NCBI GenBank assembly: GCA_024707305.1
Contig: JANPZZ010000013.1
Coordinates: 1 to 64,000, forward strand
From: Chitinophagaceae bacterium
GTDB lineage: Bacteria > Bacteroidota > Bacteroidia > Chitinophagales > Chitinophagaceae
Direction of reading: 5' to 3'
DNA length: 64,000 nucleotides
In this document: in pieces, positions 40,719 to 51,119 of the stretch
Layout of the letters: every line of letters starts with the position of its first letter
How positions within the stretch are numbered: position 1 is the stretch's first letter
Notes under the pieces: model-generated
Database searches by the model: none
Seen by the model: only the letters and a program-made list of their open reading frames with translations
Told to the model about the DNA's origin: nothing
Position numbers and translations under genes: made by a program

Positions 40719-41944
40719 ATGAATTTTCTTTTGCCTGGCGTTATTTTAAAGCGAAAAAAACTACTAATGCGATCAATATCATCGCATGGATCAGCATTGG
40801 CGCTATTGTGGTGGGAACGGCATCGCTGATACTCGTGCTGAGTGTGTTCAATGGTTTTGAGGGTTTAGTAAAATCGCTTTATTCTTCCTTTTATACAGAC
40901 CTTAAAGTTTTGCCCATAAACGGTAAAACAATTGAAGCAACGCCTGAACAATTGCGGTTACTGGGAGAGGTTCAGGGCGTGCGCGGATACTCGCGAATTG
41001 TAGAAGAAAAAGCTTTGTTGCAAAATGGCGACGATCAAACCGTGGCCACACTAAAGGCCGCCGATGATCAGTATCGCTATGTAACCGGCGTAGCCGACTA
41101 CATTGTTCGCGGTGAATTTGACCTCGGCACATTGGATGAGCCCAAACTGGTAATGGGCGTGGGGCTCGAAGGCGCACTTGGAATTGTTACGGACCGCAAC
41201 ATGTTTTCGCTTCGCATCATTCTCCCACGCAAAAACGGTGGCGCCCAGGTGGACCCGCTGGAAGATATCAGCATAGCAGAGATACAACCTGCTGCTGCAT
41301 TTTTCATACAACAGGATTTTGATAACAAATACGCAATTACCAATCTTGATTTCGCTAAACGCGCTTTGCGCATGAAAGAGAATGAGTACAGCGGAATTGA
41401 AATTAAAATAAACAATCCCTCGGAAGAAAAAGCAGTGCAGGCGCGTGTGCAAAAAGATTTTTGGCGCCGGGTATAAAGTGCAAACACGTTACCAGCAAAA
41501 CCAGAGTCTTTATTCCGTTATGAACCTCGAGAGATGGATTATCTATGGAGTGTTGAGCCTGATATTGGTGGTAGGCGCATTTAATATGATTGGTGCTTTA
41601 ACCATGCTGGTGTTGGAGAAGCAAAAAGATATCGGCATCCTGCACGCCATGGGTGCGCGAAAAAATTTCATTCAAAGAATTTTCCTGAGCGAGGGGATTT
41701 TTGCTCGCAATCATTGGCGGCGGTATCGGCATGCTGGTCGCGCTGGTACTTTTCTTTTCTGCAGATAAAATTTCATTTACTCGCGCTCGGGAGCGGAACA
41801 TTCCTCATCGACTATTTCCCCGTTGAACTGCGCCTCACCGATTTCCTGCTGGTAGGTGCTACGGTATTTGTTATTGCATTGGTGGCGTCGTGGCTGCCTT
41901 CCCGGAAAGCATCAAAACAACAATTTGCATTGAGAGAAGAATGA
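40719..41944 (+). CDS. LolE/FtsX-like lipoprotein-releasing permease (frameshifted)
   Basis: Inner-membrane permease of the LolC/LolE type, which with an ATPase releases outer-membrane lipoproteins. About 410 residues are reconstructed. The first membrane segment is INIIAWISIGAIVVGTASLI with SVFNGFEGLVKSL. A periplasmic MacB-like domain follows, then three C-terminal membrane segments with GALTMLVLEKQKDIGILHAM, a family signature. Breaks lie near 40727 (T-run just after the ATG, MNFSFAWRYF intended), 41465 and 41705. All parts remain. The C-terminus SWLPSRKASKQQFALREE is typical. The LolD partner is not in the window. Confidence 0.85.
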
Positions 41945-41947
41945 TTT

Positions 41948-42146
41948 CGTGAGAGATGAGACGTGAGATTCGGCAAACAGCAAACGGCAAACGGCAAACG
42001 TGAAAAGAACAGATATTTGTGTTTAGATCTGTGCAATCTGTGTTTAGATCTGTGCAATCTGTGTGAAATACCTCTAGGTTAAAAGCTCTCTCACAGATTT
42101 GCACAGATCTAAACACGGATTGCGCATATCTCACGCCTCACGTCTC
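41948..42146. repeat. Mosaic intergenic inverted-repeat element 7
   Basis: This fills the gap between convergent stops. It has the terminal module GAGACGTGAGATTCGGC, CGGCAAA heptamers, CGTGAAA, and a C-family element in minus orientation with its core at 42065-42090. It ends with the inverted terminal module (ATCTCACGCCTCACGTCTC), which touches the transketolase stop codon. Confidence 0.88.
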
Positions 42147-42983
42147 TTAATAGTCGCCGAGCGTTTCTGGCAACTGCGCCAGCGCTTTCGCCAGTTGCTC
42201 ATCATTGGGCGCTATACCATGCCATTCGTGGGTGCCTTCCATAAAGTCAACGCCTTTGCCCATTTCAGTACGCATCAGAATCGCGGTTGGTTTGCCCTGG
42301 CCGGTCATTGATTTGGCTTTGTCGAGCGTAGCAACTACTTCGTCCATATCATTACCATTCATTTCAAGTGTCTGCCAACCGAAGGCTTCAAACTTGGCTT
42401 TCAGGTCGCCGAGGCCCATAACGCGGGAGGTGGGACCGTCAATCTGCTGGCCGTTCCAGTCGATTGTGGAAATCAGGTTATCTACTTTATGATGGGCGGC
42501 CGCCAGCACGGCTTCCCCATATTTGCCCTTCGTTTAACTCCCCATCGCCATGAAGAGTGTAGACCAAACGGTCATCATTGTCCATTTTTTTTCCCCATCG
42601 CCACCCCAATTCCCACACTCATACCCTGCCCCAGGGAACCAGTCGCAATGCGTACACCAGGTAAATGTTCATGCGTAGCAGGATGTCCTTGCAATCTTGA
42701 ATTAATCTTTCGGAAAGTTGCCAGTTCTTTTATATCCAAAATAACCGCTGCGGGCAAGAACAGAATAGAAAACCGGTGAAATATGTCCATTTGAAACGAT
42801 GAATACATCCTCGTTTTTCGCGTCCATATTAAACGCGGGATCATGCTTCATCACTTTGAAATACAAGGCAGTAAGGAAGTCGGTGCAGCCCAGGCTACCA
42901 CCCGGGTGACCACTGTTTACTCCATGTACCATACGAACGATGTCACGGCGTACTTGCGATGCGATTGCTTTAAGGTCTGGCAT
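42147..42983 (-). CDS. Transketolase, N-terminal subunit (frameshifted)
   Basis: The thiamine-diphosphate-binding half of a split transketolase, about 280 residues. It starts MPDLKAIASQVRRDIVRMVH at 42983. Motifs are NSGHPGGSLGCTDFLTALYF, SNGHISPVFYSVLA, ATGSLGQGMSVGIGVAMG and the cofactor motif HGDGELNEGQIWEA, which lies in the gap between open frames near 42530-42560. Breaks lie near 42710 and 42580, both at short homopolymers. The C-terminal subunit gene is not adjacent: the neighbours are a convergent permease and a divergent WecA-like gene. The enzyme needs that half to work, so it should be encoded elsewhere. Confidence 0.88.
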
Positions 42984-43193
42984 AAAATTTACGTACTGTT
43001 TAAGGTTTTTTGTATCTTTCCGGCTCGTAAGTAGCCGAGGCGTTGCAAAAGTGCAGACTTTTTCCGAATAAATCCACCATTGCATTATTCTTCGCCAAGT
43101 TCAATCATCCCTGGCGGTGGTTAAGAATGTAACGCGATGAATAAAGCTATGTAAAAGAGTTCATACCCACTGCTAAGCTAAAAGGTTTAGGCC

Positions 43194-43201
43194 TATTTTT
43201 G
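43194..43201 (+). promoter_or_regulatory. Candidate -7 element for the WecA-like gene
   Basis: TATTTTTG fits the Bacteroidota -7 consensus TAnnTTTG and lies 19 bases before the start codon. No convincing -33 TTTG is seen at the usual spacing. Confidence 0.4.
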
Positions 43202-43220
43202 TACCGTAAAACCCTGCTTG

Positions 43221-44363
43221 ATGCTTGATGTATTGTTAACAGCTTCGGTTTCGTTTATCATAACATTCCTGGCCATACCGGTGGTATTGCAGATTGCAGA
43301 TAAAAAGAAATTGTACGACATACCCGATGAACGAAAAGTGCACACGCACGCTGTCGCCTCGCTCGGAGGTGTTGGTATTTTCGGTGGATTTCTACTTGCC
43401 TCGCTCCTCTCCATCCAGGGTTATCTCAATCCAGAATTTCAGTATTTTTTTGCGGCCGCTCTCGTCATCTTTTTCCTGGGACTGAAAGATGATCTGATCG
43501 TGCTTTCTGCCAGCAAAAAATTCATTGGCCAGATGGTGGCGGCATCTATCCTGATTCACCTGGGCGATATCCGCCTCGATAGCATGCATGGCCTTTTTGG
43601 GTTCGACGCGCTTCCCGAGGGTTTTGCACTGGCACTTACCTATTTCACCATTATCGTAATCATCAACTCGTTTAACCTGATTGATGGAATTGATGGCCTC
43701 GCTGCCAGCCTTGGTACGCTAACGATGCTCATTTTCGGTACTTATTTTTATATGATCGATTACCAGGCATATGCATTACTGGCTTATTCACTTGCGGGTA
43801 GCCTGGTTGCTTTCCTGATATTTAACCACCACCCGGCAAAATCTTCATGGGCGATTCGGGATCGCTGATGATCGGGTTGGTGAACTCTATCCTGGTAATT
43901 AAGTTTATCAACGTTGCCAGCGATGCTTCAGTTGTGGTACCCATTCAATCGGCCGCAGCTGTAGGTATCTCCATTTTGATCGTTCCTCTGTTTGATACAC
44001 TTCGCGTATTTGCTATCCGCATATTCAATGGCCGTTCACCCTTTACACCCGATCGCAACCATATTCACCATATGTTGTTGAGCAAAGGCCTGGGGCATGC
44101 TGCCGTTACATTGATTTGCGTAAGCGCTAATATCACCTTTGTAGCACTGGCTTATGCCGGCCGTTCACTGGGCTCCACTTATCTATTATTGTTGATGTGC
44201 GCAATTGGATTTGCCGCGATTGGTTTGCTCTATTATTCCAGTCAACGTCGCAAGCAACTGGTTGTTACCCGCCGCAGTATGAAAGGCGAACTGACCGGAA
44301 GTAAAATCGACTTCCAAGGTTGTTACCCTTACGCAGGAAGCATCCACAGCGGATCTCAATTAA
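43221..44363 (+). CDS. WecA/MraY-like polyprenyl-phosphate sugar-1-phosphate transferase (frameshifted)
   Basis: Integral membrane enzyme that loads a sugar-1-phosphate (usually GlcNAc-1-P) onto undecaprenyl phosphate, the first step of surface glycan synthesis. About ten membrane segments are present. Family motifs are PDERKVHTHAVASLGGVGIF, FFLGLKDDLIVLSASKKFIG, NSFNLIDGIDGLAASLGTL and, in the second frame, MGDSGSLMIGL and DRNHIHHMLL. The frame breaks near 43850 at AAAATC. Near the end the more natural reading shifts once more (SKVVTLTQEASTADLN, stop at 44361); otherwise the frame runs to 44383. A terminator hairpin follows. Confidence 0.87.
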
Positions 44364-44387
44364 GATTTATTCAACTTATTTAATAAA

Positions 44388-44421
44388 GACCTGTAGGGTA
44401 TCAAAACCTACAGGTCTCTTT
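44388..44421 (+). terminator. Intrinsic terminator after the WecA-like gene
   Basis: A perfect 10-base stem, GACCTGTAGG with CCTACAGGTC, has a 9-base loop and is followed by TCTTTTC. Confidence 0.8.
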
Positions 44422-44479
44422 TCTTCTTCCCGGCATTTCCTTGCTCCACGTATCGTCCCTTCAAGGCGTGCCTTATCCG

Positions 44480-44526
44480 GCATGGGTTTCATCGATCATC
44501 GACCATCGATCATCGGACTTCGATCT
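44480..44526. repeat. Heptamer repeat (B family), single arm
   Basis: ATCGATC and ATCGACC heptamers (about five) lie between the terminator and the frr promoter. No clear opposite arm was seen, so it may be a truncated element. Confidence 0.7.
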
Positions 44527-44555
44527 CCACATTTTTTGAAACCGCAGCCATTCAT

Positions 44556-44563
44556 TAGATTTG
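44556..44563 (+). promoter_or_regulatory. Candidate -7 element for frr
   Basis: TAGATTTG matches TAnnTTTG, 21 bases before the frr start. TTTG at 44535-44538 could be the -33 element, but the spacer is 17 bases rather than 19-21. Confidence 0.45.
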
Positions 44564-44584
44564 CAGTTGCAAAAATTTTAACCC

Positions 44585-45147
44585 ATGGAAGAAGTTTCGA
44601 AAATTATCGGCAGTGCTGAAGAGATGATGAAAAAAGCAATTAATCACCTGGAAGCAGAACTCGTGAAGATCCGCGCAGGTAAAGCCAACCCCTCAAATGC
44701 TGGATGGTATTGTGGTGGATTACTATGGTTCTCCTATGCCTATCAACCAGGTAGCAAACATCAATGTAGTGGATGCACGTACACTCAGCATCCAGCCCTG
44801 GGAAAAAAAATATGTTGCAACCCATTGAACGATCTATCATTGCAGCCAATATCGGCATCAACCCTCAAAACGACGGTGTATTAATCCGCATCTATCTGCC
44901 CCCCCTTACGGAGGAGCGCCGCCGCGAACTGGTGAAACGTTGCCAGGCAGAGGGTGAACACAGCAAAGTAGCCATCCGCAATATCCGCCGCGACGCGATT
45001 GAAAATATTAAGAAACTGCAGAAAAACGGCCTGAGCGAAGACGCCAGCAAAGACGCTGAAAACGATGTACAGGGAATAACCGACCGCTTTATTTCCCTGG
45101 TGGAGAAACACCTCGCAGCAAAAGAGAAAGAAGTAATGTCGGTTTAG
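44585..45147 (+). CDS. frr: Ribosome recycling factor (frameshifted)
   Basis: Essential factor that with EF-G splits the post-termination ribosome. About 187 residues are reconstructed, normal length. It begins [20 protein letters not shown]. The middle should read [20 protein letters not shown] and [20 protein letters not shown]. The end is [20 protein letters not shown] and the long C-terminal helix. Two single-base insertions in A-runs (AAA near 44698 and eight As near 44805) break the frame. Because the gene is essential, these are almost certainly sequence errors. The usual upstream partner pyrH is not here; a WecA-like gene and a repeat precede it. Confidence 0.92.
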
Positions 45148-45149
45148 CG

Positions 45150-45356
45150 GGAGATTCGGCAAATGGCAAACGCCAAAAACGGCAAACGGCAAACGTGAAA
45201 AGGAAATGTGGAAATGTGTCAATGTGGAAATGTGAAAATGATTAAACGCGTCTGACGCTTTTGCATTCCGTATTTTCACATTTACACATTTCCACATTTT
45301 CCCATTCCCTCATTCCCACATTTTCTCATTTCCACATTTACCTATTTACCTATTGT
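45150..45356. repeat. Mosaic intergenic inverted-repeat element 9
   Basis: It starts 3 bases after the frr stop with GGGAGATTCGGCAAATGG and CGGCAAA heptamers, then CGTGAAAAG and an octamer arm (GGAAATGTG). A core of about 30 bases follows. An inverted octamer arm (CACATTTCCACATTTTCC and similar) runs to about 45355. Confidence 0.85.
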
Positions 45357-45375
45357 CACCTCATCTCTCTGCCAT

Positions 45376-46118
45376 ATGTCAATCAATCTATCTAAAATAA
45401 GTACACGCGCTCCGAAGGAGCTGGACAAGAACAAGACTAAAGAAGAAACGGCAGCGATCCTGGAAGAACTGGATGAACTGCAAAATCTCTTATATGCTGA
45501 AGGCCGGCATTCCATTTTGGTTGTATTGCAGGGAATGGATGCTTCGGGGAAAGATGGATTGATACGTGACGTACTTGGAAATATGAATCCGCAGGGCGTA
45601 AAAGTGCAATCGTTTAAGTCGCCGACGGAAGAAGAGTTATCACACGATTTCCTCTGGCGTGTACACCGCCATACGCCGGCAAAAGGCATGATCCAGGTTT
45701 TCAACCGCTCCCATTATGAAACATCCTGGTAACGCGTGTTCATAAATGGTGCGATGACAAAACGGCGCGGAAGCGCATAAAAGCGATCAATGATTTTGAG
45801 CAACTGCTGCAAGAACATAATCGCACGCATATACTGAAATTCTATTTACACATTTCGCAGGAAGAACAGCATGAGCGACTAACTGAACGGATGAAGGATC
45901 CCGCGAAAATGTGGAAATACAATCAACGTGATTTTGAAGAATCAGCACTTTGGGATATATACCGCCAGATGTATGAAGAATGCTTTGAAGCCTGCAATAA
46001 ACCTGAATGGATTATTGTACCAGCCGATCAAAACTGGTACAAAGAATATGTGGTGGCAAAAGCGCTCCGCGATCTCTTAAAAGGACTCAATATGCAATTC
46101 CCGGGCATGAAGAAATAG
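45376..46118 (+). CDS. Polyphosphate kinase 2 family protein (frameshifted)
   Basis: PPK2-family enzyme that transfers phosphate between polyphosphate and nucleotides. It starts MSINLSKISTRAPKELDKNK. Walker A is GMDASGKDGLI and Walker B should read VFNRSHYEDILV. The lid region includes KFYLHISQEEQHERLTERMK and KMWKYNQRDFEESALWD. The C-terminal part, NKPEWIIVPADQNWYKEYVV, is typical. One base is missing near 45720 in GAAACATCC, where GAAGACATCC would restore the frame. About 247 residues fit a single-domain PPK2. Class (ADP or AMP phosphorylating) cannot be decided by eye. Confidence 0.88.
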
Positions 46119-46207
46119 ATCTTCAACCGTTGTGTCTGGTTTTTAAAAATAACTTACCTTTTAATTAGAATTGCAAAACCAAATCTCTCACTTCAAACCG
46201 ACTTGTT

Positions 46208-46585
46208 ATGAGCTTATTGAAAGAATTTAAAGCCTTTGCAATGAAAGGCAATATCGTAGACCTTGCCGTAGCTGTAATTATTGGTACAGCATTCGGTAAA
46301 ATTGTAACTGCCCTGACCGACACGATCATCATGCCGATCATCAGCCTGTTGATGGGGAAAGGCGGCGTGAGCGAACTGTCTGTAACAATTGGTAATACCG
46401 TCTTCCCGATCGGCGGCTTTTTGCAGGCTGTGATAGATTTCATTTTAGTAGCATTTGTACTGTTTATGATTATTAAAGCAATGAATAGGGTAATGGTGAA
46501 GAAAGAGGAAGCCCCGGCTGCCCCTGCGCCACCTTCTGAAGAAGTGCTTTTGCTGCGTGAAATCCGCGATAACCTGAAAAAATAA
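46208..46585 (+). CDS. mscL: Large-conductance mechanosensitive channel MscL
   Basis: Pentameric inner-membrane safety valve that opens on osmotic downshock. The 125-residue protein is intact. The N-terminal helix MSLLKEFKAFAMKGNIVDLA leads into membrane segment 1 (VAVIIGTAFGKIVTALTDTI), a short periplasmic loop, membrane segment 2 (AVIDFILVAFVLFMIIKAMN) and a charged cytoplasmic helix. Between them is an Ala/Pro-rich linker (APAAPAPPSEE), as in other MscL proteins. It is a single-gene unit, followed by a terminator just before scpA. Confidence 0.95.
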   Translation: MSLLKEFKAFAMKGNIVDLAVAVIIGTAFGKIVTALTDTIIMPIISLLMGKGGVSELSVTIGNTVFPIGGFLQAVIDFILVAFVLFMIIKAMNRVMVKKEEAPAAPAPPSEEVLLLREIRDNLKK

Positions 46586-46684
46586 GAAGACCAGCTAGCG
46601 CAGTAAGTCCGGCAAAACAGGACACCCGGTTTTTACCCACCGTTCTCTGTTTCTCCCTCGTACTTACTGCATTTCCCGTATTTT

Positions 46685-46725
46685 TGAGCCCCGCCCGGCG
46701 AAGCGCCCGGCTGGGCTCATTTTTT
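46685..46725 (+). terminator. GC-rich hairpin with T-run before scpA
   Basis: GAGCCC and GGGCTC close a GC-rich imperfect hairpin followed by six Ts. It should end mscL transcripts. It lies about 12 bases before the scpA start, so scpA would need a promoter within or after it, or read-through. Confidence 0.65.
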
Positions 46726-46736
46726 AATACCCGATA

Positions 46737-47586
46737 ATGGCTAACAATACCTCGTACCAGATTAAATTACCCCAGTTTGAAGGTCCTTTCGACCTTCTTC
46801 TATTCTTCATTGAAAGAGACGAACTGGATATATACAATATTCCCATTACGCGGATCACCAACGACTTCCTCGATTATATTCATCAGCAGGAAAATCTGAA
46901 CATCGAGCTTTCGAGCGAGTTCATTCTTTTCATTTCAACGCTGATGCGCATCAAGGCCAAGATGCTTTTGCCCCGTAAAGAACTGGATGCACAGGGAAAT
47001 GAAATTGATCCAAGGGAAGAACTCGTTAATAAAATTCTCGAATACAAACGATTTAAAGAAGCTTCAGCACAAATGGCAGAAATGGAAGCCATGCGTATGC
47101 TGATGGTGAAACGTGGAAATATTCAGAAAGAACTTTCTGAAATTGGCGAAGAAGCCGGGGAAGGTACCGAGATACAACAAATCACACTATTCAAGCTAAT
47201 GAAGGCCTTTGAAAGGGCCATGCAGAAATACAGCGACCGGATCAACAAGCCCGTGCATACGGTGGTACAGTATCGTTATACCATGGAAGCGAGCAGGCAG
47301 GATATGCTTTCACTTGCACAGGAAGAAAAAACAGTTTCATTCGAAAAAAATTTTTGAGCGCGCCGAAAATCGCGTTCATGCCATCTTCCTGTTCCTTTCG
47401 CTACTTGAACTGGTACAACAAAAATTCCTAAAGATCATGATCGGTGAAGGCAGGAACAACTTCATCATCGAATATAATGAGCCTGAAAACAGGTTGGCTG
47501 AACTGGAAGATGAAATTCGTGAAGCAGAACTAAGGGATGCAGCAGACGCAGAAGGAACAGCAGAAAACGAAAACCAATCAGAATAA
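46737..47586 (+). CDS. scpA: Segregation and condensation protein A (frameshifted)
   Basis: Kleisin subunit of the SMC-ScpAB condensin that compacts and segregates the chromosome. About 282 residues are reconstructed. The N-terminal helices bind the SMC neck (QIKLPQFEGPFDLLLFFIER, ELDIYNIPITRITNDFLDYI). The middle binds ScpB, and the C-terminal winged helix (NRVHAIFLFLSLLELVQQKF) binds the SMC head. The frame breaks near 47350 in an A-run (GAAAAAAATTTTTGA). The acidic C-terminus ends EGTAENENQSE. OsmC follows after 16 bases. Confidence 0.92.
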
Positions 47587-47602
47587 CTTAAACCAAATTA
47601 TC

Positions 47603-48013
47603 ATGAAACGTTACGCAAGCGCAAACTGGAAAGGATCTGGCAAAGAAGGAACTGGTACCACTTCTACGCAGTCCGGAGTCCTCAACAATACACAATACTC
47701 CTTCAACAGCCGTTTTGCTGAAGGTATTGGCACCAACCCCGAAGAGCTGATTGCAGCCGCACATGCAGACTGCTTTACTATGAAACTGAGTTTTGTATTG
47801 AATGAAGCTGGCTTTACTGCCGACAACATTGATACAAAATGCACGATCACCTTCGAAAACGGTTCCATCGTTGAAAGCCATCTTGAAGTAAAAGCAACTG
47901 TTCCTGGTATTGATGCTGAAAAATTTGCAGCCTGTGCCGCCGATGCAAAAGCAAATTGCCCCATCAGCAAGTTGCTGAATACGCAGATAACAATGGATGC
48001 AGTCCTGGCGTGA
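47603..48013 (+). CDS. OsmC-family peroxiredoxin
   Basis: Thiol-dependent hydroperoxidase of the OsmC family, 136 residues, intact. The two reactive cysteines are in AAAHADCFTMKLSF (peroxidatic) and KANCPISKLL (resolving). It begins MKRYASANWKGSGKEGTGTT. It forms a dimer with shared active sites and protects against organic peroxides. It follows scpA closely. Its final GCG-TGA lies in a GGCGTGAGAT sequence identical to the terminal module of the repeat elements, so the repeat appears to supply its stop codon. Confidence 0.92.
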   Translation: MKRYASANWKGSGKEGTGTTSTQSGVLNNTQYSFNSRFAEGIGTNPEELIAAAHADCFTMKLSFVLNEAGFTADNIDTKCTITFENGSIVESHLEVKATVPGIDAEKFAACAADAKANCPISKLLNTQITMDAVLA

Positions 48014-48216
48014 GATATAATGTGACAATGTGGTAGTGTGTAAATGTGAAAATGGGGAAATGTGAAAATGTGAAAATCTACTACAGCACTTAAAGCAAGA
48101 AAAACTTCTTTCTTTAAGTGTATCTTTTTCCCATTTTCACATTTCCCCATTTTCTCATTTTCCCATTTACATATTTCCACATTTCTCCATTTCCTCATTT
48201 TCTCATTTACATTTCC
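48008..48216. repeat. Mosaic intergenic inverted-repeat element 10
   Basis: It begins with GGCGTGAGAT at the osmC stop. An octamer arm (GTGAAAATG, GGGAAATGT) runs to about 48077. A core of about 45 bases, itself with an inverted pair (CACTTAAAG with CTTTAAGTG), follows. A long inverted octamer arm runs to about 48215. Confidence 0.85.
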
Positions 48217-48282
48217 TTAACACATCGGCTTTATGGAATCCTGCCTTTCGTCTGTCTGTTTGTTTTTACCAAACCATCACCC

Positions 48283-48909
48283 ATGCAACGACTGGCCATC
48301 CTCTCAATCGCCACACTGACAGCGGCCATTTCGCTGTTTCATTCTTCCTCAACGGCTCACGAACACCCTTCTGCCGGCATTCATACTAACAACGCGAAAG
48401 AAGCCTGGTATAAAAAGCCCGTGACAAAGCAAAAGAAGCCCGCAGTTTTGTTACAGGTAAAAACTATAACAGCAATATTGTTTTTCTGATAGACATGAGC
48501 ATTCCCTCGGGGAACCAACGTTTCTTTGTTTATAACTTAAAGAAAGATTCCATCATCCATTCCGGGCTGGTTACGCACGGAAGTTGTAATGAATATTTTT
48601 TAGAAGGAAGAAAATACAGCAATGTAGAAGGCAGTGGGTGTACCTCTCTGGGTAAATACAAAATCGGAAAGCCCTATTACGGGAAATTTGGTCTCGCATG
48701 GAAGCTCCATGGACTAGATGCCGCCAACAGCAACGCTTATAAAAGATACGTGGTATTACACTCACACGATTGCGTGCCTGATGCAGAAATGGAAGAAGAG
48801 CTTTTGTCAAAGCCTTGGCTGCCCCACCGTTTCTCCAAACTTCCTCAAGACATTAAAGCCAATGCTCAATAATTCAGACAAGCCGGTGTTGATGTGGGTA
48901 TACGAGTAG
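48283..48909 (+). CDS. Murein L,D-transpeptidase catalytic-domain protein (frameshifted)
   Basis: Exported protein of the YkuD_2 type (L,D-transpeptidase catalytic domain). A signal peptide (LAILSIATLTAAISLFHSSS) is followed by a short linker. The catalytic domain has NIVFLIDMSIPSGNQRFFVY, LVTHGS, CTSLGKYKIG, the histidine region VVLHSHDCVPDAEM and the catalytic cysteine in SLGCPTVSP. The C-terminus KPVLMWVYE is typical. The frame changes near 48465 and again near 48815; the second lies in a CC/TT stretch. About 205 residues are reconstructed. It probably crosslinks or edits peptidoglycan or anchors proteins in the periplasm. Confidence 0.83.
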
Positions 48910-48911
48910 CT

Positions 48912-49080
48912 GATGATCGATAATGGATGGTGGATGATCGATGGTCGATGGTCGCTTTTATTGTGAATTCTTCTCTTAAAGGCAAGAGCGGCAATGCCGA
49001 ACTTTAAAAAATCATCGAACATCGGTCATCGGTTCTCGGTCATCGGTCATCGAACATCGGTCATCGATCTACGATCATCG
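48912..49080. repeat. Heptamer repeat element 11 (B family)
   Basis: Left arm heptamers (GATGGTC, GATGATC) run at 48911-48955. A core of about 50 bases follows. An inverted right arm (CATCGGT, CATCGAA) runs at 49010-49080. It spans the whole gap between convergent genes and includes the dxs stop codon (TGA within CGATGATCG on the minus strand). Confidence 0.88.
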
Positions 49081-50998
49081 AACCACCACTCTCTCCCCTA
49101 CCATCTCTCTCACTGCTGCAATAATTGCGGGGGTATCGTAGCCACACTCCTGGTGTAATTCTTTCAACGTGCCGTGTTCAACAATGGCATCGGGAATGCC
49201 GAGTATGCGAATATCATTTTTGTAGCCGTGTTTGGCCATGAATTCCAGTACTGCGCTACCAAATCCACCTTCAATACATCCATCTTCAATCGTTACCAGT
49301 TTTTCATAGCGCTGGCAAATTTCATGAAGCATTTCTTCATCAAGTGGTTTTGCAAATCGCATATCGTAGTGACCTGGATTCAACCCATCGTTGCGCAATT
49401 CGCGGATAGCGGCAGCAGCAAAATTGCCGGGGTGGCCGAAAGAAAGCAACGCAACCTGCGTTCCTTCACGGAGTTTTCGTCCCTTGCCAATTTTCACTTC
49501 CTCCATTTTTGTCTGCCATTCCGGCATCACACCTTCACCACGGGGATAACGTATTACAAATGGCAATTGATTCGATTCCAGTTGAGCAGTGTACATCAGG
49601 TTGCGCAATTCAGCTTCATTCATTGGCGCACTGATGATCATATTGGGAATACAACGGAAATAAGCGATGTCGTACGCGCCATGGTGTGTAGGACCATCAT
49701 CACCCACAAGTCCTGCACGATCGAGGCAAAAGATAACCGGCAGTTTTTGGATCGCTACATCATGCACTACCTGGTCGTAAGCCCTTTGCATAAAGGAAGA
49801 ATAGATATTGCAGAACACGCGCATACCCTGCGTAGCCATACCGGCACTTACCGTTACAGCGTGTTGTTCACAAATACCCACATCAAATGCACGGTTGGGC
49901 ATTTTCTCCATCATAAATTTCAACGAAGAACCTGAAGGCATCGCCGGTGTAATACCGAAAATGTTTTCATTCTTTTCTGCCAGTTCAATGATGGTATGAC
50001 CAAACACATCCTGGTATTTTGGCGGCTGTGGTGTATCATATTTCTTACGAACAATCTCGCCTGTAACTTTATCAAACAGACCTGGCGCGTGCCATTTTGT
50101 TTGGTCTTTTTCAGCAAGTGCATAGCCCTTACCTTTTACGGTAACAACATGCAGCAATTTAGGACCGGGAATCTCACGCAAATCACGCAAAGTATCAACC
50201 AGCTTCGCCACATTGTGTCCGTCGATCGGACCGAAATATCGCAGCTTCAATGCTTCGAATAAATTGGCACTGCTGCTCACCATTCCTTTCAAACCTTCCG
50301 CCAGTTTATGCCCCATCGCGCGGCTGAAGTTTTTCCCCTACCGGCAATTTGCCCAACAGTTTCCACACATCATCTTTCACCTTGTTGTAGGTGGGAGACG
50401 TGGTGATATCAGTCAGGTATTCTTTCAACGCTCCTACATTGGGATCGATGCCCATGCAGTTGTCGTTAAGAATAATAAGCATATCAGTATCTGCAACACC
50501 AGCATGGTTCATACCTTCAAAAGCGAGACCGGCTGTCATGGCACCATCACCTATAACAGCTACGCATTTGCGATCTGTTTCGCCTTTGTATTTCGCAGCC
50601 ATTGCCATTCCTAATGCTGCAGAGATAGAGGTGGAGCTATGGCCCACACCGAAAGTATCGTATTCGCTTTCCGATCTTTTCGGAAAACCGCTAATACCTT
50701 TGTATTTACGATTGGTAACAAAGTTATCGCGACGGCCTGTTAGAATTTTATGGCCGTAAGCCTGGTGACCTACGTCCCAAACCAGTTGATCGTATGGCGT
50801 ATTGTAAACGTAGTGCAATGCGGTTGTCAGTTCCACAACACCCAGGCTGGCGCCAAAGTGCCCGCCATGTACCGAAACGACATCAATGATGTATTGCCGA
50901 AGTTCATCACAAACCTGGTGTAATTTTTCGCGAGGCAGTTTTTTCAGGTCGGACGGCGAATCAATAGTTCGGAGCAAGGGTCCGGGCAGTATTTCCAT
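49075..50998 (-). CDS. dxs: 1-deoxy-D-xylulose-5-phosphate synthase (frameshifted)
   Basis: First enzyme of the MEP isoprenoid pathway; joins pyruvate and glyceraldehyde 3-phosphate with thiamine diphosphate. About 640 residues are reconstructed. Motifs are [39 protein letters not shown], the cofactor motif [54 protein letters not shown], the arginine-bearing [20 protein letters not shown] and RYPRGEG. One break lies near 50325 (AAACTTCAGCC; extra A or similar). The TGA stop lies in repeat DNA. Isoprenoids made here could feed the GGGP synthase homologue. Confidence 0.93.
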
Positions 50999-51119
50999 GT
51001 ATAGAATTTAACAATGTAAAAGTACAATATTTGGCATTCCCAACAGGTGCCTGATTGTTAATATCCACAGCGGCGGAAATCCGCCTGCGACCGGGTTTTC
51101 AGCGATTTGCAAAAACCCA

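Noticed and set aside
44585-45147. Programmed ribosomal frameshifting in frr, gyrB or dxs
   Set aside because: These genes are not known to use it, the sites differ from one gene to the next, and no slippery site with downstream structure is shared.
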